From contig NZ_JACSNP010000009.1 of NCBI RefSeq assembly GCF_016900045.1, positions 1 to 64,000 on the forward strand: a stretch of 64,000 bases of DNA. The letters run 5' to 3'. The first letter of the stretch is position 1. Each line of letters starts with the position of its first letter. This DNA is from Fusobacterium mortiferum (GTDB lineage Bacteria > Fusobacteriota > Fusobacteriia > Fusobacteriales > Fusobacteriaceae). Shown here piece after piece: positions 52,598 to 62,247 of the stretch. A program made the translations under genes and the position numbers. The notes under the pieces were generated by a model. It had not been told where the DNA came from, searched no databases, and worked only from the letters and a program-made list of their open reading frames with translations.

Positions 52598-53350
52598 ATG
52601 AGAACAAATGTAATAGCTGGAAACTGGAAAATGAATAAAACAAATGCAGAAGCTGTAGAAATGCTTACTGAATTAAAAGGATTAGTAAAAGATGTAGAAG
52701 GAGTAAAAATAGTAATAGGAGCTCCATTCACAGCTTTATCAGATGCTGTAAAAGCAGTAGAAGGAAGTAATGTAGAGATAGCTGCTGAAAACGTATATCC
52801 AAAATCATCAGGAGCTTATACTGGAGAAGTTTCTCCTACAATGTTAAAAGCAATAGGAGTAAAATATGTAATCTTAGGACACTCAGAAAGAAGAGAGTAC
52901 TTCTGTGAAACAGATGCATTTATCAACGAGAAAGTAAAGGCTGTACTTGCAGCTGGAATGACTCCTATCCTATGTGTTGGAGAAAAATTAGAAGATAGAG
53001 AAGCTGGAAGAACTGCTCAAGTAAATGAAACTCAAGTAAGAGAAGGATTAAAAGATATAACAGCTGAAGAAGCTAAAAATATAATCATAGCTTATGAGCC
53101 AGTATGGGCAATAGGAACAGGAAAAACTGCTACTCCAGAAATGGCACAAGAAACTCACAAAGAGATTAGAGATGTATTAAGATCTATGTTTGGTGCTGTA
53201 GCTGAAGAGATGGTAATCCAATATGGAGGATCAATGAAACCTGAAAATGCTGCTGAATTATTAGCTCAAGCTGATATCGATGGTGGATTAATAGGAGGAG
53301 CTTCATTAGAAGCAGCTTCATTTGCTAAAATAGTTTTAGCTGCTAAATAG
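52598..53350 (+). CDS. tpiA: Triosephosphate isomerase
   Basis: Interconverts dihydroxyacetone phosphate and glyceraldehyde 3-phosphate; 250 residues. AGNWKMNKT carries the active-site Lys, GHSERR the His, and AYEPVWAIGTGKTATP the catalytic Glu and loop 6. YGGSMKPENA and GGLIGGASL bind phosphate. It shares an operon with gpmI, 24 nt downstream. The codon bias resembles dnaK, as expected for a highly expressed glycolytic enzyme. Confidence 0.98.
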   Translation: MRTNVIAGNWKMNKTNAEAVEMLTELKGLVKDVEGVKIVIGAPFTALSDAVKAVEGSNVEIAAENVYPKSSGAYTGEVSPTMLKAIGVKYVILGHSERREYFCETDAFINEKVKAVLAAGMTPILCVGEKLEDREAGRTAQVNETQVREGLKDITAEEAKNIIIAYEPVWAIGTGKTATPEMAQETHKEIRDVLRSMFGAVAEEMVIQYGGSMKPENAAELLAQADIDGGLIGGASLEAASFAKIVLAAK

Positions 53351-53374
53351 TTAAATTTTAGGAGGAGTAAAATA

Positions 53375-54892
53375 ATGAAAAAACCAGTAATGTTAATGAT
53401 ATTAGATGGTTGGGGAATAAACAAAAATGCAGATCAAAAAAATGCTATAACTGCTGCTAACCCAGAAACATTTAATAGACTTATGAAAGAGTATCCTCAT
53501 TCAGAATTACAAGCTTCTGGAGAGGCAGTAGGATTACCAGAAGGACAAATGGGTAACTCTGAAGTAGGACACTTAAATATAGGATCTGGAAGAATAATAT
53601 ATCAACCATTAGTAGAAATTTCAAAAGATATTAAAGAGGGAACAATATATGAAAACCCAGTATTAAAAGAGGCTTTTGAATATGCAGTAGCTAATGGGAA
53701 ACCAGTTCACTTTGGTGGACTTCTATCAAATGGTGGAGTACACTCTCATATAGATCACCTATTTGGACTTTTAGCTATGGCTAAAAAATATGGAGTAAAA
53801 GCTTATGTACACGCTTTCCTAGATGGAAGAGATACAGCTCCACAATCAGCTAAAGGATTTATAGAAGAGTTAGAAGCTAAGATGAAAGAGTTAGGAGAGG
53901 GATCAATAGCTACTCTTTCTGGAAGATACTATGCTATGGACAGAGATAAGAACTGGGATAGAGTAAAATTAGCTTATGATGCTATGGTTTTAGGAGTAGG
54001 AAATAAAGCTAATTCAGCAATCGAAGCTATAGATGCGTCATATGCAGAAGGAAAAACAGATGAATTTGTTGTTCCAACAGTTGTAGATGCTAATGGTTTA
54101 ATAAAAGCTGGAGATGTATTTATCAATTTTAACTTCAGACCTGATAGAGCAAGAGAGATAACAAGAGCTTTAAATGATAAAGAGTTTACAGGATTTGAAA
54201 GAGAATACCTAGGATTAAAATTCTACTGTATGCGTCAATATGATGCGACAATAGATGCTCCAGTTGTATATGGAGAAAAAGATATCACAAATACATTTGG
54301 AGAAGTTTTAGCAAAAGCTGGAATGAAACAATTAAGAACTGCTGAAACTGAAAAATATGCTCACGTAACTTTTTTCTTTAATGGAGGAAAAGAGGAGCAA
54401 TTTGCTGGAGAGGATAGAAAATTAGTTGCATCTCCAAAAGTAGCAACTTATGATTTACAACCAGAAATGTCAGCTTGTGGAGTAACAGAAGAGCTAATGG
54501 AAGCTTTAAACTCTGGAGAGTATGATGTTATAATAGTAAACTATGCTAACCCAGATATGGTAGGACATACAGGAGTATTTGATGCTGCAGTAGCTGCTGT
54601 TAAGAAAGTAGATAAGTGTATTGCTAAGGTTTCTGAAAAAGTTTTAGAACTAGGAGGAACTTTATTAATTACAGCTGACCATGGAAACGTAGAGTTAATG
54701 GAAGATCCAGAAACTCATATTCCATTCACAGCTCACACTACAAACAACGTACCATTTATCTTAGTTTCTAACGAATACAAAAATGCTAAGTTAAAAGATG
54801 GAAAATTATCTGATATAGCTCCAACTATGTTAGATATCTTAGGACTTGCTAAGCCAGAAGAGATGAATGGAAAATCTTTATTAGTAAAATAG
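53375..54892 (+). CDS. gpmI: 2,3-bisphosphoglycerate-independent phosphoglycerate mutase
   Basis: Interconverts 3- and 2-phosphoglycerate, using manganese; 505 residues. LMILDGWGIN at the N-terminus and GQMGNSEVGHLNIGSGR include the nucleophilic Ser. DGRDTAP, NFRPDRAREITRAL and TADHGNVE supply other metal and substrate ligands. AGGAGG precedes the ATG. It is the second and last gene of the tpiA operon, ending at a strong terminator. Confidence 0.98.
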   Translation: MKKPVMLMILDGWGINKNADQKNAITAANPETFNRLMKEYPHSELQASGEAVGLPEGQMGNSEVGHLNIGSGRIIYQPLVEISKDIKEGTIYENPVLKEAFEYAVANGKPVHFGGLLSNGGVHSHIDHLFGLLAMAKKYGVKAYVHAFLDGRDTAPQSAKGFIEELEAKMKELGEGSIATLSGRYYAMDRDKNWDRVKLAYDAMVLGVGNKANSAIEAIDASYAEGKTDEFVVPTVVDANGLIKAGDVFINFNFRPDRAREITRALNDKEFTGFEREYLGLKFYCMRQYDATIDAPVVYGEKDITNTFGEVLAKAGMKQLRTAETEKYAHVTFFFNGGKEEQFAGEDRKLVASPKVATYDLQPEMSACGVTEELMEALNSGEYDVIIVNYANPDMVGHTGVFDAAVAAVKKVDKCIAKVSEKVLELGGTLLITADHGNVELMEDPETHIPFTAHTTNNVPFILVSNEYKNAKLKDGKLSDIAPTMLDILGLAKPEEMNGKSLLVK

Positions 54893-54950
54893 TGATGTAA
54901 AAAGTTTTACCAAATAATATTGGTAAAAAATAGATAGCTTTTATATATAG

Positions 54951-54980
54951 CTCCAGTGGGGTTTCCGCTGGAGTTATTTT
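54951..54980 (+). terminator. Intrinsic terminator after gpmI
   Basis: CTCCAGTGG at 54951-54959 pairs with CCGCTGGAG at 54965-54973, followed by a T-rich run. A weaker AT stem (54905-54928) precedes it. Confidence 0.85.
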
Positions 54981-55067
54981 GTTATTAAAAACTTATTAAA
55001 TTTTTTATTTAAATATATATTGAAAATTTTTATTAAATATTAGAATTTTATTGAAAAATAAAAAGAT

Positions 55068-55090
55068 GTTAGTACCTTTAAGGTACTAAC
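55068..55090 (-). terminator. Palindromic terminator after the glutamine synthetase gene
   Basis: GTTAGTACCT and AGGTACTAAC form a perfect 10-bp stem with a 3-nt loop; on the minus strand a T-rich run follows. Confidence 0.8.
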
Positions 55091-55115
55091 ACCAGAAATT
55101 CTCTTTTTTATTTTT

Positions 55116-57230
55116 TTATAATCTAAATAGTAAGTCATAGTAAGTAGGGATAGGCCAAACTGTTTTATCAACTAGAAGTTCTAAAGAGTCTACAACAACT
55201 CTCATTTGATTAAGTAGAGGTACTAAATTACTATTGTAGAAGCAAGCTCTTTCATAATCATCAGTTATCATAGTGGCAGTTCTTAAACCTTCATTTAATT
55301 CAGTAATACAATTTTTTAATTTGTTTTTGAAGTTGATAACTTTTATTAAATGTTCCTTATCAAATTGGATATACTCTTCTTCTTTTAAGGCTTCTCTAAC
55401 ACTATTGATCATTTGAGAGATGTTAGTTACATATTTTATTATACATGGATATATCTCATTTCTAGCCATTCTAATAGCGGTAGAGATCTCTATATTAGTT
55501 TGCTTATTATATCTTTCACTATATACTTTAAATCTTGAATAAAGTTCATTTCTAGATAAAACTCCGTTTCTTTCAAAAAGGTCAATAGTCTCCTCTCTGA
55601 TAAAAACAGGGATACCTTCTACAGTATTTTTTAAATTAGAAAGACCAAGTTCTTTAGCTCTATCTATCCAAGAACTCTCATATCCATTTCCATTGAATAT
55701 AATTTTTTTATGTAAATTATATTTCTCTTTTATTAATTTGATTATATATTTATTAATATTTTTTGTAGGATCAGTTTTTTCAAGAATATCAGCATACTCT
55801 CCTAATATATCAGCTACGATAGTATTAATTATAAATACAGGAGTTGAAGCTGAGGCACTAGATCCAGGCATTCTAAATTCAAATTTGTTTCCTGTGAAAG
55901 CAAATGGAGAAGTTCTATTTCTATCAGATAGATCTCTAGGAATTTTAGGAATACGAACTCCAATATCTATAGTATCTTTAATATCATTTGATTCTAAGAA
56001 AGAGGCATTTCCTATATTTTCAAATAATTCTTGTAACTGTTCACCTAAGAATATAGAGATAACAGCAGGAGGAGCCTCATGTCCACCAAGTCTATGGTCA
56101 TTTCCAGGTGTAGCTGTACAAGCTCTTAAGACATCAGCATATCTATCAATTCCTTCAACTACAGCCATTGTATAAAGTAGGAATTGTAGATTATCTGGAG
56201 TTAGATTATCTGGATCATAAAGATTAATTCCAGAATCAGTAGCAAGAGACCAGTTACAATGTTTTCCAGAACCGTTTACACCTTGGAAAGGTTTTTCATG
56301 TAATAGTGCAGCTAGTCCATGTCTATTTGCCACTTTTTTAATAGTATCCATAGCTAGGTGGTTTTGATCTACAGATACATTTGCTGATGTAAACATTAAA
56401 GCTATTTCAAATTGGTTAGGGGCTACTTCATTGTGTTTAGTTTTAGCCATAACTCCAAGCTTCCAAAGTTCAGCATCTAGCTCAGACATAAATATCTCTA
56501 CTCTCTCTTTTATAGTACCGTAGTAGTGATCATTCATCTCTTGACCTTTTGGAGGAAGATTTCCAAATAGTGTTCTTCCAGCTAGGGCTAAATCTTGTCT
56601 TTTATCCCAAAACTCTTTTTCAACAAGGAAATACTCTTGTTCAACTCCAAGGGTAACATTGATATGTTTAGTATCAAAATCTCCAAGAAGTTTTTGAATT
56701 CTTAAAGCTTGGTTTTCAATTGATTTGATTGATCTTAAAAGTGGAACTTTTTTATCAAGAGCTTCTCCATTATATCCAACAAGTGCAGTAGGAATATAAA
56801 GAGATTTAGTTACTCCTTCTCCTTTAATAAACATTGGAGAACTAGTATCCCAAGCAGTATATCCACGAGCTTCAAACGTAGATCTTAATCCACCATTAGG
56901 GAAAGAAGAGGTATCGGCTTCACCTTTAATTAGATCTTTTCCAGAAAATTGAGACATTATAGTCCCTTCAGAAGTGACAGAAATGAAAGATTCGTGCTTT
57001 TCAGCAGTAAGTTCAGTAAGAGGTTGGAACCAGTGAGTAAAGTGAGTAGCTCCCTTTTCAGTAGCCCAGCTTTTTACAGCGTTGGCAATAACATCAGCAA
57101 CTTCAAGAGACATTTCGGCCTCACCAGATTGCACAGCCTTGAATTTTTTAAAAATAGAACTAGGGACTCTACTCTTTAATTCAAGTTCTGAAAAATAATT
57201 TACTCCAAAGACGTCTAACATAGTGTTCAT
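55116..57230 (-). CDS. glnN: Type III glutamine synthetase
   Basis: Makes glutamine from glutamate, ammonia and ATP. 704 residues, far longer than type I enzymes (about 450) and normal for GSIII. The GSIII-specific N-terminal domain includes THFTHWFQPLT and a glycine-rich GLRSTFEARGYTAWD. The catalytic part has GVEQEYFLV, KHNEVAPNQFEIA, NGSGKHCNWSL and GNDHRLGGHEAPPA, followed by EFRMPGSSAS. AAGGAGGA precedes the ATG. It is monocistronic, with a long AT-rich upstream gap containing a 13-bp inverted repeat. Confidence 0.97.
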   Translation of the reverse strand: MNTMLDVFGVNYFSELELKSRVPSSIFKKFKAVQSGEAEMSLEVADVIANAVKSWATEKGATHFTHWFQPLTELTAEKHESFISVTSEGTIMSQFSGKDLIKGEADTSSFPNGGLRSTFEARGYTAWDTSSPMFIKGEGVTKSLYIPTALVGYNGEALDKKVPLLRSIKSIENQALRIQKLLGDFDTKHINVTLGVEQEYFLVEKEFWDKRQDLALAGRTLFGNLPPKGQEMNDHYYGTIKERVEIFMSELDAELWKLGVMAKTKHNEVAPNQFEIALMFTSANVSVDQNHLAMDTIKKVANRHGLAALLHEKPFQGVNGSGKHCNWSLATDSGINLYDPDNLTPDNLQFLLYTMAVVEGIDRYADVLRACTATPGNDHRLGGHEAPPAVISIFLGEQLQELFENIGNASFLESNDIKDTIDIGVRIPKIPRDLSDRNRTSPFAFTGNKFEFRMPGSSASASTPVFIINTIVADILGEYADILEKTDPTKNINKYIIKLIKEKYNLHKKIIFNGNGYESSWIDRAKELGLSNLKNTVEGIPVFIREETIDLFERNGVLSRNELYSRFKVYSERYNKQTNIEISTAIRMARNEIYPCIIKYVTNISQMINSVREALKEEEYIQFDKEHLIKVINFKNKLKNCITELNEGLRTATMITDDYERACFYNSNLVPLLNQMRVVVDSLELLVDKTVWPIPTYYDLLFRL

Positions 57231-57325
57231 TTAAGAAATCCTCCTTATGAAATATAGATTAAATAAAAAATTCAGTACTATAATCATATATAACTTAAAA
57301 AATAAATACGATTTTTATTCATGAA

Positions 57326-57374
57326 ATTGATTATATTAATAGAGATTTTAACATATGTTCATAATATAATCAAT
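57326..57374. promoter_or_regulatory. 13-bp perfect inverted repeat between glnN and ptsI
   Basis: ATTGATTATATTA at 57326-57338 and its complement TAATATAATCAAT at 57362-57374, with 23 nt between, lie in the divergent gap. The arms and spacing suggest an operator or looped site, though AT-rich sequence makes chance repeats likelier. Confidence 0.4.
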
Positions 57375-57408
57375 GATTTTTTTAAAAACTTTTTATATAA
57401 TTAAAAAA

Positions 57409-57437
57409 TTGAAAAAAATTACAAAATAAGATATAAT
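57409..57437 (+). promoter_or_regulatory. Promoter for ptsI
   Basis: TTGAAA at 57409-57414, a 17-nt spacer and TATAAT at 57432-57437, 43 nt before the ATG at 57480. Confidence 0.8.
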
Positions 57438-57479
57438 TTTATAGAGTATAGGAATAGGGAAGAAGGGGTGGATTTTTTA

Positions 57480-59213
57480 ATGGAGAGATTACTAGGAAAG
57501 TGTGTATATGAAGGGATAGTAATAGGTGAAACATATCTAGATATAGACACTAATTTGCAGAATGAAAAGGAAAATATCCCCTTTGAAGATATTGATAAAG
57601 AGATTTTAAGATTAGAAATAGGAATACAAAGAGCAATTTCAGATTTAAGAGGATTGAAAATTGATTTAAAGGGAAAAGTAGATGAGAAAGAATTAGAGAT
57701 AATAGAGGCTCATACCCTACTTTTAGAGGATCCTATGTATATTGCTGATATCAAAAAGATGATAAGAAAAGAGCAAAAAAAATCTGAATATGCAGTAAAA
57801 GATGTAACAGAAAAATTTGTAAGACTTTTTGAGAATATTGATAGTCCAATATATAAGCAGAGAGGATTGGATATAAAGGATGTATGTAACAGACTTATTG
57901 AAACTTTAAAAAGTGAGAATGAAGACTATAAAGTTTTTGATGAAAAGATACTTATAACTAAAGAGATATATCCTACAGAGTTATTGAAACTTCATAGAGA
58001 AGGAATAAATTTAAAAGGAATTATAATGGAGTATGGAGGAGAAACTTCACATCTAGCAATATTGGCAAAGGCTCTTAAGATACCTACTCTTATGGGAGTG
58101 AATGATGTATTCAATCACAATTGGAAAGAGAGAATTATACTTGATACTACTGAAGAAAATATGTGTGTAATAACTGATCCAACAGAGGAGCAGATAGCTG
58201 AGTATGATAAAAAAAGGAAAAAGTTTTTACGAAAGTTAGATTTAATAAAAAGAGGTGCTCATCTTCCAAGTATTACAAAGGATGGAATCGATATAAAGCT
58301 TTACTTAAATTTAGGAGATGGAGAGCAGGATAAGGAGAATGAGATTTCAAGAGAGTTAGTTGAAGGGGTAGGTTTACTTAGAACAGAGTTAATCTATATG
58401 AAAAATCAAAATTTTCCAACAGAGGAGCAACAGATAGAGAAGTATGCTCAAATTTTAAATGGCTTTTCAAAGGAGCAACCAATAATAATTAGAACATTAG
58501 ATATTGGAGCTGATAAGCAACTTTCATATTTTAAAGTAACAGAGGAGGCTAATCCATTCTTAGGATTAAGAGGAATAAGATTTTGCTTAAAATATAGAGA
58601 GATTTTCGAAACACAGTTGAGAGCAATATTAAGATTATCTGAAGAGAGAAATATTAAAATAATGTATCCTATGATAACTACATTAAATGAGATGAGAGAA
58701 GCTAATAAAATATTAGAAAAAGTAAAAGAGGATTTAAGAAAAGAAAATATAAAGTTCAATGAAAATATAGAAGTTGGAATAATGGTAGAGGTTCCATCAG
58801 TTATAATGATGGCAGAAGCTTTTGCTAAAGAGGTGGATTTTTTCAGTGTAGGAAGCAATGACTTAACTCAATATATATTAGCAACAGATAGATTGTCAGA
58901 GACTGTAGGAGAGTTATATAGTTCATATAATCCAGCTGTTTTAAGAGCAATATACCATATAAAGAAAGCAGTAGATAAATATGGTAAAAAGATATCTGTT
59001 TGTGGAGAGATGGCTGGAGATTTAAAAGGCTTAGTAGCTCTTTTAAGTTTGGGAATAAAGGATCTAAGTATGGTAGAATCTTCAATTTTAGCAGCTAAAT
59101 CACTAGTGAGAAATTTAAATTATAAAGAGTTAGAGGAGATAAGAGAGAGAATTTTAACAGAAGAAACCCCAGAAGGTGTAAAAGAGCTATTAAAAAATTA
59201 TATAAATTATTAA
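57480..59213 (+). CDS. ptsI: PTS Enzyme I
   Basis: PEP-protein phosphotransferase, the entry point of PTS sugar uptake. About 577 residues. The N-terminal domain contains GGETSHLAILAKAL with the phospho-His, and the PEP-binding barrel has GVGLLRTELIYM, TLDIGADKQ, GLRGIRFCL and FSVGSNDLTQYILA plus a C-terminal active-site Cys in VCGEMAGD. The in-frame GTG at 57468 overlaps GAAGGGG; the ATG at 57480 (MERLLGK) fits the family start. ptsH follows 17 nt later. Confidence 0.96.
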   Translation: MERLLGKCVYEGIVIGETYLDIDTNLQNEKENIPFEDIDKEILRLEIGIQRAISDLRGLKIDLKGKVDEKELEIIEAHTLLLEDPMYIADIKKMIRKEQKKSEYAVKDVTEKFVRLFENIDSPIYKQRGLDIKDVCNRLIETLKSENEDYKVFDEKILITKEIYPTELLKLHREGINLKGIIMEYGGETSHLAILAKALKIPTLMGVNDVFNHNWKERIILDTTEENMCVITDPTEEQIAEYDKKRKKFLRKLDLIKRGAHLPSITKDGIDIKLYLNLGDGEQDKENEISRELVEGVGLLRTELIYMKNQNFPTEEQQIEKYAQILNGFSKEQPIIIRTLDIGADKQLSYFKVTEEANPFLGLRGIRFCLKYREIFETQLRAILRLSEERNIKIMYPMITTLNEMREANKILEKVKEDLRKENIKFNENIEVGIMVEVPSVIMMAEAFAKEVDFFSVGSNDLTQYILATDRLSETVGELYSSYNPAVLRAIYHIKKAVDKYGKKISVCGEMAGDLKGLVALLSLGIKDLSMVESSILAAKSLVRNLNYKELEEIRERILTEETPEGVKELLKNYINY

Positions 59214-59230
59214 AATTAGGAGATATAGAT

Positions 59231-59500
59231 ATGAAAAGTAGAATAGTAGAGATAAAGAATAAAGCTGGTCTTCATGCAAGACCATCATCACTGTTTGTTC
59301 AATTAGTTACAGGATTTGATTCTGATATTACAGTAAAATGTGATGATGAGGAGATAAATGGAAAGAGCATAATGGGACTTATGTTATTAGCAGCAGAGCA
59401 AGGAAGAAAGCTTGAACTTATAGCTGATGGTCCAGATGAAGATGAGATGCTAGATGCTCTAGTAGATTTAATTGAAGTTAAAAAATTTAATGAGGAATAG
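59231..59500 (+). CDS. ptsH: Phosphocarrier protein HPr
   Basis: 89 residues. The active-site His is in KAGLHARPSS near residue 15, and the regulatory Ser region is present as GKSIMGLMLLAAEQG near 46. HPr takes phosphate from Enzyme I and passes it to sugar-specific enzymes. The gene order ptsI-ptsH is the reverse of the common order. No HPr kinase is seen in the window. The stop lies two bases before the ispH start. Confidence 0.95.
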   Translation: MKSRIVEIKNKAGLHARPSSLFVQLVTGFDSDITVKCDDEEINGKSIMGLMLLAAEQGRKLELIADGPDEDEMLDALVDLIEVKKFNEE

Positions 59501-59502
59501 TT

Positions 59503-60372
59503 ATGGAGATTATAAGAGCAAAACATATGGGATTTTGTTTTGGAGTTGCTGGAGCTATTAAAATGTGCTATAAAGTTTCTAGTGATGAAAAAAACAGAGG
59601 AAAAAGAATATATATTTTAGGTATGTTAGTTCATAATGAACATGTAGTGAGTGAGCTTTCTAAGCAAGGGTTTAAAATTGTTGAAGAGAAGGATATTTTA
59701 GCTGGAAAAGATGAGTTACACAAGGGAGATGTTGTAATAATAAGAGCTCATGGGACATCAGAGAAAATTTTCCAACTTTTAAAAGAAAAAGAGGTAGAGA
59801 TTTATGATGCTACTTGTGTTTTTGTAACTCAGATAAGAAAAACTCTTGTAGATATGGAGAGTCAAGGATATGATATAATATTTATAGGTGATAAGGAGCA
59901 TCCAGAGGTAAAGGGAATAATATCTTTTGGAAAGAGAGTATCTGTTTGTAATGATTTAGAGGAATTAAAAAATTTGGAAATAGATCCTCAAAGAGAGTAT
60001 TGCTTACTTACTCAAACAACTTTAAATAAAAAAAAGTTAGAAAAAATAAAAAGTTATTTGGAAAATACACATCAAAATGTTAAAATATTAGATAAGGTAT
60101 GTGGAGCTACTCAAGTTAGACAAGAAGCAGTAGAAGAGTTAGCTAAACAGGTGGATATACTTATAGTTATCGGTGGAAAAACAAGTTCAAATACAAAAAA
60201 GCTATATGATATATCAATGAGTTTTAATCCTAATACATATCTGATTCAAGATGAAACTGACTTAAAAGATGAGTGGTTTGAAGGAAAGAGTAAGATAGGT
60301 ATTACAGCGGGAGCCTCAACACCAGAAGAAATAGTAATTAAAATAGAAAATCAAATAAGGGGGATTCATTAA
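59503..60372 (+). CDS. ispH: 4-hydroxy-3-methylbut-2-enyl diphosphate reductase IspH (LytB)
   Basis: Final MEP-pathway enzyme giving IPP and DMAPP; 289 residues. Three cluster cysteines are in MGFCFGV, DATCVFV and DKVCGATQVRQ; RAHGTS, HPEVKGI, GGKTSSNT and TAGASTPE are also conserved. It begins two bases after ptsH. Its stop overlaps the rpsA start by one base (TAATG). In some Clostridia IspH and S1 are fused into one protein, so this one-base junction may be the unfused counterpart. Confidence 0.96.
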   Translation: MEIIRAKHMGFCFGVAGAIKMCYKVSSDEKNRGKRIYILGMLVHNEHVVSELSKQGFKIVEEKDILAGKDELHKGDVVIIRAHGTSEKIFQLLKEKEVEIYDATCVFVTQIRKTLVDMESQGYDIIFIGDKEHPEVKGIISFGKRVSVCNDLEELKNLEIDPQREYCLLTQTTLNKKKLEKIKSYLENTHQNVKILDKVCGATQVRQEAVEELAKQVDILIVIGGKTSSNTKKLYDISMSFNPNTYLIQDETDLKDEWFEGKSKIGITAGASTPEEIVIKIENQIRGIH

Positions 60373-61994
60373 TGTATAACAACGAAAATTATGATGAATT
60401 TGAAGCTCTGTTAAATGAGTACTTACCAGCAGAGGAAAAAACAAAGGTAAGAGCAAAAGGAGTAATTGCACAAAGAGATAGAAACTTTGCTTATCTTGAT
60501 GTACAAGGACAACCAACAAGTGTTAGAGTTAGAAATGAAGAGCTTTTAGACTATAATATAGGTGATGAAGTAGAGATTCTTTTAGTTGGAGAAACTGAGG
60601 ATGGAGAGTTCATTATCGGTTCTAGAAGAAGAATTGATATGGAAAATAGTTTAAAAAGAATAGAGGAAGCTTTTGAAAATAAAGAAATCCTTACAGGAAA
60701 AATAGTTAAAAGAATAAAAGGTGGATATATAGTTGAAGCTTTATTCCATCAAGGATTTTTACCAAATTCTTTATCAGAGATTAATATGAATGAAGGAGAT
60801 AACTTCATCGGTAAAGAAGTTCAAGTTATGATAAAGGATATTCAAGTAGAGAAGGATAAGAAAACTAAAAAAATAACTTTTTCAAGAAAGGATATCACTC
60901 TTCAAAAAGAGGAGCAAGAGTTTTCTCAATTAAAAGTAGGAGATGTAGTTAAAGCTAAAGTAACTGATATTTTAGACTTTGGATTATTAGTTAAAATTGG
61001 ACATTTAAAAGGATTTGTTCACATCTCTGAAATCTCTTGGAAAAAATTAGAAAAATTAACTAATGAGTTTAAAAAGGGAGATATAATAGAGGGAGTAGTA
61101 ATCTCTTTAGAAGCTGAAAAGAAAAATGTTAAACTATCTATAAAAGCTCTAACTAGAAATCCTTGGGAAGTTATTGCAGAAACTGTAGGAGTAGACTCTG
61201 TAGTTGATGGAAAAGTAACAAAATTACTTCCATATGGTGCATTTGTAGAGATAGCTGATGGAGTAGAGGGACTTGTTCATATGTCTGATTTTACTTGGAA
61301 TAAGAAAAAAGTAAATCTTGGAGAGTTTGTACAAGTTGGAGATAATATAAAAGTAAGAGTACTTGAATTTGTACCAGCTGAAAGAAAATTAAAACTAGGA
61401 ATAAAACAACTATGTGAAAATCCATGGGATTCAGCTAAAGAGAGATTTGCAGTTGGAAAAGAGTTAACTGCAAAGGTTTTAGAGATAAAACCATTTGGAT
61501 TATTTGCAGAGGTTGAACCAGGAGTAGATGTATTTATTCACCAATCAGATTATAACTGGCAAGGTGAAGTTAATAAAAAATTCTCAGTAGGGGATACAAT
61601 TAACTTTAAAGTTATCGAATTAAATATGGATGATAACAAAATAAAGGGAAGTATAAAAGCATTAACTAAGAGTCCTTGGGAAGTAGCTTTAGAAAACTAT
61701 AAAGTGGGACAAACAGTTGAAAAAGAGATAAAAAATATAATGGATTTTGGATTATTCTTAAATCTATCTAAAGGAGTAGATGGATTTGTTCCAACTCAAA
61801 TGGCATCAAAAGATTTCATAAAAAATCTAAAAGATAAGTTTAAAGTAGGAGATATCGTAAAGGCTCAAATAGTTGAGATAGATAAAGAGAAACAAAGAAT
61901 AAAACTATCTATTAAAAAGATAGAGCAAGAGGAAGAGAGAAGAGAAAATCAAGAACTTCTTTCTAAATATGGAACTTCTTCTACTGAAGAGTAA
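60372..61994 (+). CDS. rpsA: 30S ribosomal protein S1
   Basis: 540 residues with six S1 RNA-binding domains, at about 24-85, 105-175, 190-260, 275-345, 360-430 and 445-515. The later repeats share the GFVHISEISW, GLVHMSDFTW and VFIHQSDYNW type motif and a common KALTRNPWEV or KALTKSPWEV linker. It helps the ribosome bind mRNA. Its ATG overlaps the ispH stop, so the pair is translationally coupled; it is the last gene of ptsI-ptsH-ispH-rpsA. Confidence 0.95.
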   Translation: MYNNENYDEFEALLNEYLPAEEKTKVRAKGVIAQRDRNFAYLDVQGQPTSVRVRNEELLDYNIGDEVEILLVGETEDGEFIIGSRRRIDMENSLKRIEEAFENKEILTGKIVKRIKGGYIVEALFHQGFLPNSLSEINMNEGDNFIGKEVQVMIKDIQVEKDKKTKKITFSRKDITLQKEEQEFSQLKVGDVVKAKVTDILDFGLLVKIGHLKGFVHISEISWKKLEKLTNEFKKGDIIEGVVISLEAEKKNVKLSIKALTRNPWEVIAETVGVDSVVDGKVTKLLPYGAFVEIADGVEGLVHMSDFTWNKKKVNLGEFVQVGDNIKVRVLEFVPAERKLKLGIKQLCENPWDSAKERFAVGKELTAKVLEIKPFGLFAEVEPGVDVFIHQSDYNWQGEVNKKFSVGDTINFKVIELNMDDNKIKGSIKALTKSPWEVALENYKVGQTVEKEIKNIMDFGLFLNLSKGVDGFVPTQMASKDFIKNLKDKFKVGDIVKAQIVEIDKEKQRIKLSIKKIEQEEERRENQELLSKYGTSSTEE

Positions 61995-62010
61995 TAGATA
62001 ATCAGATAAT

Positions 62011-62054
62011 TGAGGGATTGTGGAAGATTAAACTTCTAGATCCCTCATTTTTTC
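62011..62054 (+). terminator. Intrinsic terminator after rpsA
   Basis: TGAGGGAT at 62011-62018 pairs with ATCCCTCA at 62040-62047, with GGAAG/CTTC inside, followed by T6. I see nothing further between 62055 and 62200. Confidence 0.88.
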
Positions 62055-62200
62055 TTAATAAATTATAGAAATTTTTATATGTAAAGAATTTTAAAAAATA
62101 TTATACAAAAAACTTTTAATTGCCATAAGATAGACACATAAAAGAGGTATACTTAAAACATAATAAATCTTTCCCCAAGATATTTTAATATAGATTAGTA

Positions 62201-62240
62201 AAAACAACAGAGTTATCAAGTTCTCTGTTGTTTTTATTTT
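62201..62240. terminator. Bidirectional terminator at the YqeC/MobA gene end
   Basis: AAAACAACAGAG and CTCTGTTGTTTT pair around a 10-nt loop, with T runs on both strands. It mainly serves the minus-strand gene ending at 62248. Confidence 0.85.
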
Positions 62241-62247
62241 TTGTATT

